Shown: positions 16,215 to 25,993 of the stretch, one piece after another
Numbering within the stretch: position 1 is the stretch's first letter
Layout of the letters: each line of letters starts with the position of its first letter
DNA from: Vagococcus penaei
GTDB taxonomy: Bacteria > Bacillota > Bacilli > Lactobacillales > Vagococcaceae
Assembly: GCF_001998885.1 (NCBI RefSeq)
Contig: NZ_CP019609.1
Location: 1,724,001-1,788,000, forward strand
DNA length: 64,000 nt
Direction: 5' to 3'
Notes under the pieces: generated by a model
The model's input: the letters and a program-made list of their open reading frames with translations, nothing else
The model's database searches: none
What the model was told of the DNA's origin: nothing
Translations under genes and position numbers: made by a program

Positions 16215-17774
16215 ATGAATAAAGCAAAATTGTTAGAAGGCTTTCAAAAATTAGGGAAAGTACTAATGGCTCCGGTTTTAATTTTACCAATTTCTGGTAT
16301 TTTAGTTGGTATTGGTAGTGCTTTTAGTAATCCTAACTTAATTAAGCTAGTTCCATTTTTAGGTAGCACATTTTTTGTGTATCTCTTTCAAATTATAAAA
16401 GCAGCGGGTAATGTTGTAAATGATCATATTCCTGTTATTTTTGCAATGGCCATTGCCTACGGATTTGCAAAATCAGAAAAAGGAACAGCTGCTTTATCCG
16501 GTTTTTTAGGGTACATGACTATGAATACAGTTATGGGCACATTTTTGACACTTGGGGGAACGATAACGCCAGAAGAATTATTGACCGGACAAAAAAGTAT
16601 TTTAGGGATTTTAACGTTAGATACAGGTGTTTTTGGGGGGATTTTAATTGGTCTATTGGTCAGTTATCTTCATAATAAATATTACAAAATTGAGTTGCCA
16701 CCAGTATTATCTTTGTTTAATGGAACAAGATCAATACCAGCGATTACAATAATTGCATCTTGCTTTGCAGGTTTAGCTATGTCCTTTATTTTTCCACCGA
16801 TTCAATCAGGACTAAATTTATCATCTGAATTTATTGTGGCAACTGGTTCGTTTGGTGCATTTTTATATGGATTATTGGAGCGTTTATTATTACCTTTTGG
16901 ACTACATCATTTTATTTATCTACCATTCTTTTTTACAAGCTTAGGTGGTGTTGCTGATATTGGTGGTGAAGTAGTAGAAGGTGCAGTTAATATCTATAAC
17001 GCTATTCTCAATACACCGGGTGCTAAATTTGATATAAGTGTCAGTCGTTTTTTAATGAATGGTAAAGTCATTTTTGCTATGTGTGGCTTACCGGGTGCAG
17101 CATTTGCAATATATAAAACAGCGTTACCACAAAACAGGAAAAAAATTGCATCACTAATGATTGCTGTTGTCATTCCCTGTGCACTTATGGGGATTAGTGA
17201 ACCACTTGAGTACAGCTTTTTATTTGTGGCACCAGCATTGTTTGGCATTCATGCTATTTTTTCTGGGTTAGCCTATTTTATTACTTATATTGTACAATTC
17301 AATGTTGTTGGATCAGCCGCTTTTGGAGGTCCTTTTATGTCTTTGATTTTTAATGGTATCTTAGGTGCTGACAAAGGATCAAATTGGTTATGGGTATTTC
17401 CATTAGGAGTTACTTACTTCCTTGTTTATTATTTTGTTTTTAAGTTTGCTATTGAGAAATGGAATTTAAAAACACCTGGTCGTGAAATAGAATTAATGGT
17501 TGAAGATGAGACTGTATCTTCTTCTGAAAATGATTTTTTAAGTCAATTAGTTGAGGCTGTTGGAGGAAAAGATAATATTATTAAGGTTGATGCTTGCTTT
17601 ACTCGGCTACGTTTAACTCTTGAAAATCCAGACAAAGTCTCAGAAAAATCAGTTTTTACAACGACATTAAGTGCAAATGGTGTTGTGAACGTTACATCAG
17701 GTATTCAAATTATTTATGGAAATAAGGCGGCAGTCTATAAAACAGAATTAAGAGAATACTTGGGTATGGAATAG
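16215..17774 (+). CDS. PTS EIICB, glucose/maltose type (alpha-glucoside transporter)
   Basis: A 519-residue transporter. The IIC domain (1-420) has about ten hydrophobic segments and the motifs LERLLLPFGLHHFIYLPFFF and GISEPLEYSFLFVAP. A C-terminal IIB domain follows a short linker, with its phosphorylated cysteine Cys461 in DACFTRLRLTL. There is no IIA domain, so it must borrow one. ATG 16215 is chosen with GGAGG six bases upstream. With the GH4 enzyme it forms a GlvC/GlvA-like pair for maltose or another alpha-glucoside. Confidence 0.9.
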   Translation: MNKAKLLEGFQKLGKVLMAPVLILPISGILVGIGSAFSNPNLIKLVPFLGSTFFVYLFQIIKAAGNVVNDHIPVIFAMAIAYGFAKSEKGTAALSGFLGYMTMNTVMGTFLTLGGTITPEELLTGQKSILGILTLDTGVFGGILIGLLVSYLHNKYYKIELPPVLSLFNGTRSIPAITIIASCFAGLAMSFIFPPIQSGLNLSSEFIVATGSFGAFLYGLLERLLLPFGLHHFIYLPFFFTSLGGVADIGGEVVEGAVNIYNAILNTPGAKFDISVSRFLMNGKVIFAMCGLPGAAFAIYKTALPQNRKKIASLMIAVVIPCALMGISEPLEYSFLFVAPALFGIHAIFSGLAYFITYIVQFNVVGSAAFGGPFMSLIFNGILGADKGSNWLWVFPLGVTYFLVYYFVFKFAIEKWNLKTPGREIELMVEDETVSSSENDFLSQLVEAVGGKDNIIKVDACFTRLRLTLENPDKVSEKSVFTTTLSANGVVNVTSGIQIIYGNKAAVYKTELREYLGME

Positions 17775-17791
17775 ATAGTAATGCTCAACCT

Positions 17792-17843
17792 ATAAGATGT
17801 ATTAGTGGATTGATAGATCCATTAATACGTCTTATTCATTTTT
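17792..17843 (+). terminator. Terminator after the EIICB gene
   Basis: A 19-bp stem with minor mismatches (17792-17810 with 17817-17835) followed by a T-rich stretch. Confidence 0.8.
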
Positions 17844-17884
17844 AAGTTAAAAAAAATCTTATTAATACCTATTGATTTTATATA

Positions 17885-17920
17885 ATACGTCATATATAAT
17901 TCAATCATACGTAATATATA
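17885..17920 (+). promoter_or_regulatory. Direct repeats before ppdK, candidate CcpN-type operator
   Basis: ATACGTCATATATA (17885-17898) and ATACGTAATATATA (17907-17920) differ by one base and are 22 bp apart, two helical turns. They overlap the region just downstream of TATAAT (17881-17886), where a repressor would block transcription. The HTH-CBS regulator encoded two genes on is the natural candidate. Confidence 0.6.
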
Positions 17921-17935
17921 GGAGGAGAACAGAAC

Positions 17936-20557
17936 ATGAAGCAGGTTTATCAATTTCACGAAGGTCAAGGGAGTATGCGTCAATTATTAGGTGGTAAAGG
18001 AGCAAACTTGGCAGAAATGACACGTTTAGGCTTACCAGTACCGCCAGGTTTTACGATTACAACTGAAGCATGCATCCACTACTTAGCAAACGGTAAGCGC
18101 TTAACGACTGAATTGAAAAACGAAATTGAAGGACATTTATCAGAGTTAGAGAAACAAACAGGAAAATCTATCAATGATACGTCTGATTTATTATTATTGT
18201 CTGTTCGAAGTGGTTCTAAGTTTTCAATGCCTGGGATGATGGATACGATTTTGAATCTTGGGTTGAATGATAAAAATGTTGAAGTTTTCGCCGAATTAAC
18301 AGGTAATCCACAATTTGCTTATGATTGCTACCGTCGTTTGTTACAAATGTATGGTAATGTTGTTTGTGGTATTGAAGGATACTTTTTTGAAGGCGTTTTA
18401 GAAACAGTTAAAAATAAATATGGTGTAAAACAAGATTATGATTTGACGGTAGAGCAATTAAAAGAAATTATTGCCGCATTTAAACAAGTCTATCTTGATC
18501 ATGATAAACAAGAATTTCCACAAGATGTAAGAGAACAAATGTATCAATCAATTGAAGCCGTTTTTTCATCATGGAATAATAATCGTGCTCGTGTCTATCG
18601 TGAGCTACATGGGATTGATCACAATTTAGGGACCGCTGTGAATATTCAAGCGATGGTCTTTGGAAATAGTGGCGACCAAAGTGGAACTGGCGTCTTATTC
18701 ACACGCAATCCAGCTACTGGTGAACACAAGTTGTTTGGAGAATATTTAATTAATGCTCAAGGTGAAGATGTTGTTGCGGGTGTACGAACACCACTAGACA
18801 TCAGTCATTTAGAAAAAGAGATGCCAGAAGTTTATGCAGATTTATTCAAAATGGCAACCAACTTAGAAAAACACTATAAAGATATGCAAGATATTGAGTT
18901 TACGATTGATAATAAAAAACTCTACTTGTTACAAACACGTAATGGTAAACGGACAGCACAAGCTGCAGTGAAAATAGCTGTCGATATGGTAGAAGAAGGT
19001 CTAGTGACTAAGGATGAAGCATTAATGATGATTGAACCTGAGTCAATTAATAGTTTATTGCATCCTGTTTTTGATAGTACACAGATTAAAGAGGACCAAA
19101 TTCTATCAACTAATGGTTTGCCTGCCAGTCCAGGCTCAGCAACTGGTAAAATTTGTTTTGATACAGAAGCGGCTAAAGTAATGACTAGTCAAGGTCATGC
19201 AGTAGTCTTGGTTCGTCAAGAAACGTCACCGGAAGATATTGAAGGTATGGTAATCAGTAAAGCTATTGTGACCAGTCGTGGGGGTATGACATCTCATGCA
19301 GCAGTCGTTGCTCGGGGCATGGGAACTTGTTGTGTTGCTGGCTGTTCTGATTTAGAAGTAAATGAAGAACTAAAACAAGTGAGATGTGGCGATACAGTGC
19401 TAACTGAGGGAGATATTCTTTCAGTTGATGGCTCTAAAGGTCATTTATACGTTGGTGAAATTCCGTTAATCATAAGTGAAAATAATGACTATCTAGATAC
19501 TATTTTAGATTGGGCACAAGAGCGTGCGCGTTTAGCTATTCGTATGAATGCTGAAACGGTGACTGACATTCAAGCAGGTTTAGACTTTAATGCTGCTGGT
19601 ATCGGTTTGGTTCGTACGGAACATATGTTTTTCGCTCCAGCTCGTTTGAAAGAAATGCGTCGTTTTATCTTGTCACGTAATACAGAAGAACGTCAAAAAG
19701 CATTAGATATTATTTTAAATTACCAATTAGATGATTTTAAAGAAATCTTTGATACAATTGCTGAAAAACCAGCAGTTATTCGTTTATTAGACCCACCATT
19801 GCATGAGTTTGTTCCAACAAAACTAAGCGAGATTGAGAAATTAGCGGTAGAATTAGAACTAGATAGTAATGTATTAACTAGTCGCATTAATGAATTACAT
19901 GAAGTCAATCCAATGTTGGGACACCGTGGCTGTCGTTTAGCCGTAACTTATCCTGAGTTATATTTAATGCAGGCTGAGGCTATCATTCGTAGTGCAATCG
20001 AGCGTCAAAAAACAACTGGTTTACGCGTATCGCCAGAGATTATGATTCCTTTAGTTGGGATGACACCAGAAGTAACAATTCTAAAAGAAAAAATTGTGGC
20101 ACATATTAATCAAATTATTGATGCCGAAGCAGTTGAAATTGATTATACTGTAGGTACTATGATTGAAATTCCAAGAGCTTGTTTAATTGCAGATGAAATT
20201 GCGGAAGAAGCTGATTTCTTTAGTTTTGGAACGAACGACTTAACACAAATGACATTTGGATTTTCACGTGATGATGCTGGGAAATTTATTCAACAGTATG
20301 AAGAACAAGGCATCTTACCGAAAGATCCGTTCCAAACGCTAGATGTTGAAGGCGTTGGTGAGTTAATTAAAGTTGCGGTAGAACGAGCACGCTCTGTACG
20401 TCCGGATTTAAAAATTGGTGTTTGTGGCGAATTGGGTGGCGACCCTGCATCAATTAAATATTTTGACAAGTGGGGCTTAGACTATGTGTCATGTTCACCA
20501 TTTAGAATTCCAATTGCTTACCTAGCAGCAGCGCAAAGTCAAATCGAACAATCATAG
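17936..20557 (+). CDS. ppdK: Pyruvate, phosphate dikinase
   Basis: An 873-residue enzyme interconverting pyruvate, ATP and phosphate with PEP, AMP and pyrophosphate. The N-terminal ATP-grasp domain begins GGKGANLAEMTRLGLPVPPGFTI. The swivelling domain carries the phosphorylated histidine His454 and regulatory threonine Thr452 in GGMTSHAAVVARG. The C-terminal PEP/pyruvate barrel has Cys830 in GVCGELGGDPAS. Length and motifs are complete. GGAGGAG precedes the start. It is co-directional with a CcpN-like regulator and the PPDK regulatory protein, giving transcriptional and post-translational control in one operon. Confidence 0.96.
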   Translation: MKQVYQFHEGQGSMRQLLGGKGANLAEMTRLGLPVPPGFTITTEACIHYLANGKRLTTELKNEIEGHLSELEKQTGKSINDTSDLLLLSVRSGSKFSMPGMMDTILNLGLNDKNVEVFAELTGNPQFAYDCYRRLLQMYGNVVCGIEGYFFEGVLETVKNKYGVKQDYDLTVEQLKEIIAAFKQVYLDHDKQEFPQDVREQMYQSIEAVFSSWNNNRARVYRELHGIDHNLGTAVNIQAMVFGNSGDQSGTGVLFTRNPATGEHKLFGEYLINAQGEDVVAGVRTPLDISHLEKEMPEVYADLFKMATNLEKHYKDMQDIEFTIDNKKLYLLQTRNGKRTAQAAVKIAVDMVEEGLVTKDEALMMIEPESINSLLHPVFDSTQIKEDQILSTNGLPASPGSATGKICFDTEAAKVMTSQGHAVVLVRQETSPEDIEGMVISKAIVTSRGGMTSHAAVVARGMGTCCVAGCSDLEVNEELKQVRCGDTVLTEGDILSVDGSKGHLYVGEIPLIISENNDYLDTILDWAQERARLAIRMNAETVTDIQAGLDFNAAGIGLVRTEHMFFAPARLKEMRRFILSRNTEERQKALDIILNYQLDDFKEIFDTIAEKPAVIRLLDPPLHEFVPTKLSEIEKLAVELELDSNVLTSRINELHEVNPMLGHRGCRLAVTYPELYLMQAEAIIRSAIERQKTTGLRVSPEIMIPLVGMTPEVTILKEKIVAHINQIIDAEAVEIDYTVGTMIEIPRACLIADEIAEEADFFSFGTNDLTQMTFGFSRDDAGKFIQQYEEQGILPKDPFQTLDVEGVGELIKVAVERARSVRPDLKIGVCGELGGDPASIKYFDKWGLDYVSCSPFRIPIAYLAAAQSQIEQS

Positions 20558-20582
20558 GATTATGTTAAAATGAGGGGTTAAG

Positions 20583-21203
20583 ATGGAATTATCAGATCGT
20601 CAAAAAAAAATTATTGATATTGTGAAGCATCATGAACCAATCAGCGGAGATAAAATTGCAGAAGAACTTGGTTTAACTAAACCGACATTGCGTAGCGATT
20701 TAGCTGTTTTGACGATGACGGGCATTCTAGATGCTCGACCAAAAGTTGGTTATGTGTATTCGGGTATCGCTTTTGAACCGCTCCTTCATGACCGTTTGTT
20801 TAATACAACTGTCAGTGAATTGATGTCAACACCAGTGATTGTGTATCCAGAAACAACAATTAGAGATGCGACAACATCATTGTTTATGTATGATTGCGGG
20901 TCGTTATATGTGATTGATCAAGAAACCAAACAATTGGTTGGTATTGTTTCTCGAAAAGACTTACTACGCAGTTTGTTAAATAATCAAGATAACGATTTAG
21001 CCATTGCGATTATTATGACACGCATGCCTAATTTAGTTTTAGCGACACCAGATATGACTGTTTTACAAGCTGGTGAATTATTAGTCAATCATGAAATAGA
21101 TTCCTTGCCGGTCATTGGAGATAGGGCGGCCAAGGAAGTAGTTGGTAAGTTGTCAAAAACGCGAATTATGCAGCATTTTATTCAGATGGGAAGTGACCAG
21201 TAA
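20583..21203 (+). CDS. ccpN: HTH-CBS transcriptional regulator, CcpN-like
   Basis: A 206-residue protein: winged helix (1-60, ISGDKIAEELGLTKPTLRSDLAVL) then two CBS domains (about 75-135 and 140-200), which bind adenylates in this family. In Bacillus, CcpN represses gluconeogenic genes. Here the position between ppdK and the PPDK regulatory protein suggests the target is this operon. It starts 25 bases after ppdK and ends two bases before the next gene. A run of nine A near the start is intact. Confidence 0.9.
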   Translation: MELSDRQKKIIDIVKHHEPISGDKIAEELGLTKPTLRSDLAVLTMTGILDARPKVGYVYSGIAFEPLLHDRLFNTTVSELMSTPVIVYPETTIRDATTSLFMYDCGSLYVIDQETKQLVGIVSRKDLLRSLLNNQDNDLAIAIIMTRMPNLVLATPDMTVLQAGELLVNHEIDSLPVIGDRAAKEVVGKLSKTRIMQHFIQMGSDQ

Positions 21204-21205
21204 CA

Positions 21206-22054
21206 ATGAATACGTTACAGGAAAGACGAGAGAAAAAATTAACGCTATTTGTTATATCTGATTCAATTGGTGAAACTGCGCAACGGGTGATTCACGCTGT
21301 GTTGGCTCAGTTTCCAAGTTTAGAGGATTACGATATTCAAACGTTTCCGTTTATTGATTCTGCTGAAAGTTTAGGCGGTATTTTACGAGATGCGTTAAAA
21401 GAAAAGGCGGTTGTGATTACAACGTTAGTCAGTCAAGAGCTAACGGAAGTTTGTCAGGAGTTTTGTGAACGGACTGGATTAGAATGGCTAGATTATATGA
21501 CGCCGTTGTTATCGGTTGTAGCGAAAAGAACTCATTTAACACCAAGCTATGAAAGTGGCTCGCAATACCGTTTGAACCAAGATTATTTTAAACGAGTTGA
21601 AGCAATGGAGTTTGCTGTGCGCTATGATGATGGCAAAGAAGCTAAAGGTTTTTTAAAAGCAGATATCGTAATTCTAGGTGTATCACGTACATCAAAAACA
21701 CCATTAAGTATGTACTTAGCTAATAAGTCCTATAAAGTAGCTAACTTGCCCCTTATTCCTGAAGTTTCTTTACCAAAAGAAATTGATGAACTTGAAGGGA
21801 AAGTCGTGATTGGTCTAACAGCTAATGCTAATTACTTAATGAGTGTCCGCCAATCGCGTTTAGCATCATTGGGTTTACAAGGAACATCGTCTTATGTTGA
21901 ACTAGAACGAATTAAAGCAGAGTTGGCTTATGCACGTGATGTTTTCGAAAAAACAGGCGCTTATGTTATTGATGTAACTAACCAGTCAATAGAAGAAACA
22001 GCACAACAAATTATGACGTATGCTACTAGTCAACAATTAAAATTAAAAGCTTAA
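21206..22054 (+). CDS. PPDK regulatory protein (kinase/pyrophosphorylase, DUF299)
   Basis: A 282-residue bifunctional regulator that phosphorylates the PPDK threonine with ADP and removes it with phosphate. Visible are the N-terminal VISDSIGETAQRVIHAVLAQF block and the P-loop GVSRTSKT (158-165), followed by PLSMYLANKSYKVANLPLIPE, all characteristic. It starts two bases after the preceding stop, so translation is probably coupled. Its presence beside ppdK rather than ppsA fits the PPDK-specific type. Confidence 0.94.
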   Translation: MNTLQERREKKLTLFVISDSIGETAQRVIHAVLAQFPSLEDYDIQTFPFIDSAESLGGILRDALKEKAVVITTLVSQELTEVCQEFCERTGLEWLDYMTPLLSVVAKRTHLTPSYESGSQYRLNQDYFKRVEAMEFAVRYDDGKEAKGFLKADIVILGVSRTSKTPLSMYLANKSYKVANLPLIPEVSLPKEIDELEGKVVIGLTANANYLMSVRQSRLASLGLQGTSSYVELERIKAELAYARDVFEKTGAYVIDVTNQSIEETAQQIMTYATSQQLKLKA

Positions 22055-22064
22055 TTGTAGAATC

Positions 22065-23275
22065 AAGTTAGCCATCCTATAATAATAGAAAAACACCATG
22101 GTAAAAAATTCGTGTATCATTGAAGTGTCTACCCAACAACGAAAGGAATTTTTATCATGGTGCAAACTAAGAATAACACAAAAAAATCAAGCTACAAATA
22201 TCTTTCCTTTGAGGAAAGACAACTTATCGAATTTTGGCACAAAGATGGGATTTCAAATAGAGAAATAGGCTTACGATTAGGACGCCATCATCAAACCATT
22301 GCTAATGAGCTAAGTCGTGGTACGGTGACTCAAATTAAAGAAAATAAAAAGACCAAATCAATCTACTTTGCTGATACAGGACAGGCTAAATACATAGAAA
22401 ACAGAAAACGTTGTGGTTCCAAATCTATGCTTGTTCATGCTGTTGATTTTATTAATTATGCCTGTAAACAAATTATAGACTTTAATTGGTCACCAGATGT
22501 AATTGTTGGTTTCATCAAGTCCTTAGGAACTTGGGATAAACCTCTTGTTTCTACTAAGACTCATTATAACCATATTGATAAAGGTTTTTTACTAGTCAGA
22601 AATCATTACCTCAAGATGAAAGTTAGACTATCACCTAAAAAGAAAAGAAGTGGTAAGCATAAAAAGTCTCTCGGGAAATCAATTGATGAAAGACCTAATC
22701 ATGTTGATTATAGAGAAGAATTTGGTCATTGGGAAATAGATAGTGTCATTGGTTCAAAATCTAAAGATGATAATGCTCTATTGACACTTGTTGAAAGAAA
22801 AACTCGCTACATGATTACTATATGTTTTAGATGATCATACAGAAGAATCAGTTAGTTACGCTATTAAAAAGTTAAAATCTGAGTTCGGACGTACTAGATT
22901 TAGTGACATATTTCAATCAATTACTGCTGATAATGGCAGTGAATTTAGCTCACTTCATGATACTCTACAGCAAATAACCGATATCTACTTTGCACACCCT
23001 TATTCATCTTGGGAACGAGGAATAAACGAAAGACATAATGGTTTATTAAGGCAATTTGTTCCGAAAGGAACGCCTATCTATAACTACTCAAAGGAATTCA
23101 TTCAACTAGCTACTGAAAAGGTTAATCTTTTACCACGTAAACTTTTAAACTATAGACAACCAGCAACATTATTTTTAGAAGAAATTCAAAATCTTAAGGT
23201 TAACACATGTTGGTAAGGATGGATTTTAATAGAATAATACTAAAATTTAGATATTTTTACCAAGGTAGCTAACTT
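22065..23275 (+). mobile_element. IS30-family element 1
   Basis: An IS30-type transposase region bounded by AAGTTAGC at 22065 and its complement at about 23268-23275. Both sides also carry a GGTAAAAA(T/A) motif close to the ends, so exact termini are uncertain. It begins about 10 bases after the PPDK regulatory gene. No clear target duplication is seen. Confidence 0.6.
22157..23216 (+). pseudogene. IS30-family transposase, frameshifted
   Basis: The N-terminal helix-turn-helix (YLSFEERQLIEFWHKDGISNREIGLRLGRHHQTIANEL) and the DDE core (FGHWEIDSVIGS, ITADNGSEF, ERGINERHNGLLRQF) are present. A single extra T at about 22825 shifts the frame (ITI then CFR and a stop instead of ITIVLDDHTEE). Without it the protein would be 352 residues, normal for the family. 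The extra base is not in a long run, unlike the other frameshifts here, so this element is probably genuinely inactive. Confidence 0.85.
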
Positions 23276-23371
23276 AATGTTGCAATTTAGATTTATAATT
23301 TTTTTAATTAATATAAATAAAATATTGCTTTCAATATAACTTAAAAATATTTTCAATGATGCTTTTTAGTT

Positions 23372-23457
23372 TAATAATTTTTTAGGTATATTATTCCTTT
23401 TTGACGCAATATCTTGAATGAACATTTCATCAATTTCATTGAAATCTATTCTTTTAT
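23372..23457 (-). pseudogene. Fragment of an IS30 transposase C-terminus
   Basis: On the minus strand the frame reads KRIDFNEIDEMFIQ and SKRNNIPKKLLN, close to the C-terminal part of the IS30 transposase at 26880-26960. Only about 28 codons remain. The rest of 23276-23371 is AT-rich with nothing recognisable. Confidence 0.6.
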
Positions 23458-23458
23458 A

Positions 23459-23735
23459 GGTCTGTTGTAAAGGTTCCATTAAAGTCATTTTAGGGTAAAT
23501 TTATCTTAATACAAACTAGGTGGAACAAAGATGATTCATTTTAAAGACAAAAAGTTTCAGGAAGATATCATTATTGTCACTGTAGGTTACTATTTTCGGT
23601 CATACAATCATTTATAGTTGGATGCAAGAGTATGGAAAGATAATAACGTTTGGAATAAGAAGAAAAATAAACAGATTCTTTACTCATGAGAAATGGACAA
23701 AACTTACATTAAAATTAAATGTAAAAAAATAGTTA
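23459..23735 (+). pseudogene. IS6-family (IS1216-like) element remnant
   Basis: GGTCTGTTGTAAAGGTT (23459-23475) resembles the IS6-family end GGTTCTGTTGCAAAGTTT. From ATG 23531 the frame reads MIHFKDKKFQEDIIIVTVGYYFR; after an internal deletion WMQEYGK and, in another frame, EMDKTYIKIK follow. These are recognisable pieces of an IS1216-type transposase N-terminal half. The catalytic part is gone. 23736-23958 holds nothing recognisable beyond the probable left end of the next element. Confidence 0.6.
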
Positions 23736-23958
23736 AATAATTATTTAACTGTCAGGTTACCATAATCCCTATTTAACCAAACAGCACGATTCAGAACACA
23801 ACATTGTGAATCTCAACTGGTATAGCTAAAATCAATCTAAAGAAGCCCTAGAAATAAGGTTTCTTTTTTTGGAAGATAGTGAAATGGATAGGCTACACTT
23901 GACTAGACAGAAAAAATAAGGTGTGATGAGAATAAGAAAACACACTGGAGGAAATGTC

Positions 23959-24252
<294 letters not shown>

Positions 24253-24287
24253 TTAAAGCCAACAAACATAAATATTCTATATCAGCG

Positions 24288-25124
24288 ATGTGCCGAGTCC
24301 TTAAAATATCAAGACAAACTTACTATTATCAGGAAAAGAAGCCATTACTAGAAAGTGAACTAGAAGAAATTGTGGAAATGATTTTTCGCCAAAATAAAAA
24401 AGCTTATGGCGCTCGTAAAATAAAAAAAGCACTTAGTTTAGAAGGCATCATTCTCAGTAGAAGAAAAATTAGAAGGATTATGCGACACAGAAACCTCGTT
24501 TCTGTGTATACGAAAGCTTATTTTAAGGTGGTATCTTCTAATGTGAATGAGTCTAAAATAACCAATCAATTAAAACGTCATTTTAACTCCGTTATGCCAT
24601 TAGAAAAAGTTGTCACCGATTTAACTTATGTCAAGGTTGGCAATCGTTGGCACTATGTCTGTTTAATTCTTGATTTATTTAATCGAGAAATCATTGGATT
24701 TAGTTGTGGGGCATCAAAAGATGCCGAATTAGTTAAACAGGCATTTTATACGATTCCGTACGCCTTAACAAACATTCAGTTGTTTCATACTGATAGAGGA
24801 AAAGAATTTGATAATCAAGTGATTGATACCATACTAAATACATTTAATATCAAGCGATCGTTGAGTAGAAAAGGAAATCCCTGGGATAATGCCGTCGCCG
24901 AGTCAACTTATAAATCCTTTAAAGCAGAGTTCGTTTATCCCAATCAGTTTGAGACACTAAAAGAATTATCTATGGCTCTTTATGACTATGTTCATTGGTG
25001 GAATCATTTCAGAATACACGGAGCATTGAATTATGTCACTCCGCTTAGTATCAGAGCTCAGAGATTAGCGATAGCTTCCCTTGAGGATGAGTCAAACTGT
25101 GATACGTGTGAGATAGCGGGTTGA
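24288..25124 (+). CDS. IS3-family transposase OrfB
   Basis: A DDE integrase of 278 residues from ATG 24288. The open frame continues upstream to about 24245 (RQVIKANKHKYSISAM), overlapping the end of OrfA in the -1 frame, so the active protein is probably an OrfAB fusion made by frameshifting near CGAAAAGGC. Catalytic residues lie in VVTDLTYVKVG, FHTDRGKEFDNQ and KGNPWDNAVAESTYKSFKAE. The frame is complete and looks functional. Confidence 0.9.
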   Translation: MCRVLKISRQTYYYQEKKPLLESELEEIVEMIFRQNKKAYGARKIKKALSLEGIILSRRKIRRIMRHRNLVSVYTKAYFKVVSSNVNESKITNQLKRHFNSVMPLEKVVTDLTYVKVGNRWHYVCLILDLFNREIIGFSCGASKDAELVKQAFYTIPYALTNIQLFHTDRGKEFDNQVIDTILNTFNIKRSLSRKGNPWDNAVAESTYKSFKAEFVYPNQFETLKELSMALYDYVHWWNHFRIHGALNYVTPLSIRAQRLAIASLEDESNCDTCEIAG

Positions 25125-25993
25125 TTTTTATAAGTCAACACACCGCGAAAGAGTCACAGTTTGAGAGGCTCATGGTCAAGGGTAATCGGATAACAGTACC
25201 AATGTTTTGACACCTTATAATATTTGTCAAAAAAAGTGTTGCCATTCCAAAATGTTGAAAAGTGTTTGGGTGGGAAATGTTATTAATTTGGATAAGGCAA
25301 GCATCGGTTGTGGACGTCCACGACCCAAAAGGGAGCTTGTTAGGTGTTGCCTAAGACCAAGTAAAAAGACCAGGAGAAATGATCTTCCTTCAGAAGGTTT
25401 TCTCTTGGCCTCTTTTGTCATTTTGTCTCGATCGGAAGCCCCTAATTGATTTTGATTCCGTTAACTTTTTCATGTGAGGTAGAAAAAAGTTAACGAAGTA
25501 CAGTGTGTCACTAAGAACTAAAAAGAAAGGGTCTGACGCTTAATTGGTTTATCCATTTTTGAAAAAATGAGTCATTCATAAACATATCTTTTATAAGACC
25601 GTGACCTTTTGCAAGCAAAGTCACATGGTCCCATGTGACGATAATTGTCAATCTCTTCTACCATGTTTTAGGTAGAGACCTTGGCAATAGTTGGGGTGGT
25701 CCCCAATCCCCTTTTTTATTTTTTAGTGCGTGCTGCTGACTTCAATTTCAAAATTATTTTGGTCAAAGAGGGATTGGGAAACTTCCCAAAATTTGAAAGA
25801 GAAATAGCAATGACCTATTTATTCTTCTGATTGAGAGATTCAATTCTTTTTCTAAGCTTATTTTCTTCTTCCGCAGACAAAGGTGTTTCGGTCACATTTT
25901 CATTTACCCAATCCGGTAAAGTTTCTTTTCTTTGATATTTTTTTTATATTTCTCATCAATCCACTCGCCAGTTTTTTCTTTTCGCCGATAGTA
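25125..25993. other. Plasmid-like noncoding stretch rich in inverted repeats
   Basis: No convincing intact gene. It contains several strong inverted repeats: a 20-bp near-perfect palindrome at about 25307-25326, a branched hairpin at about 25371-25410, long arms (GTTAACTTTTT and complement) at about 25460-25498, GTCACATGG/CCATGTGAC at about 25619-25638, and two short GC-rich hairpins at about 25691-25710 and 25765-25790. Its composition is less AT-rich than the flanks. Such clusters are typical of plasmid replication-control or transfer-origin regions. The neighbouring replication-protein-like tail supports a plasmid origin; no specific oriT family was recognised. Confidence 0.5.
25815..25990 (-). 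pseudogene. C-terminal tail of a plasmid replication-type protein (tentative)
   Basis: On the minus strand the frame reads YYRRKEKTGEWIDEKYKK, shifts in an A run, then continues QRKETLPDWVNENVTETP and SAEEENKLRKRIESLNQK to a stop at 25815. The LPDW-type acidic/basic tail resembles C-termini of Gram-positive plasmid replication initiators. The 5' part was removed by insertion of the IS30 element at 25994. The identification rests on tail character only. Confidence 0.35.

Noticed and set aside
25207-25449. An 80-codon open frame in the plasmid-like stretch
   Set aside because: It runs through several inverted repeats, has no good ribosome site and its product resembles no protein family known to me.
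25460-25640. Assignment of the inverted repeats to a named oriT family
   Set aside because: I compared them by eye with the nick regions I remember for Gram-positive relaxase families and found no convincing match.
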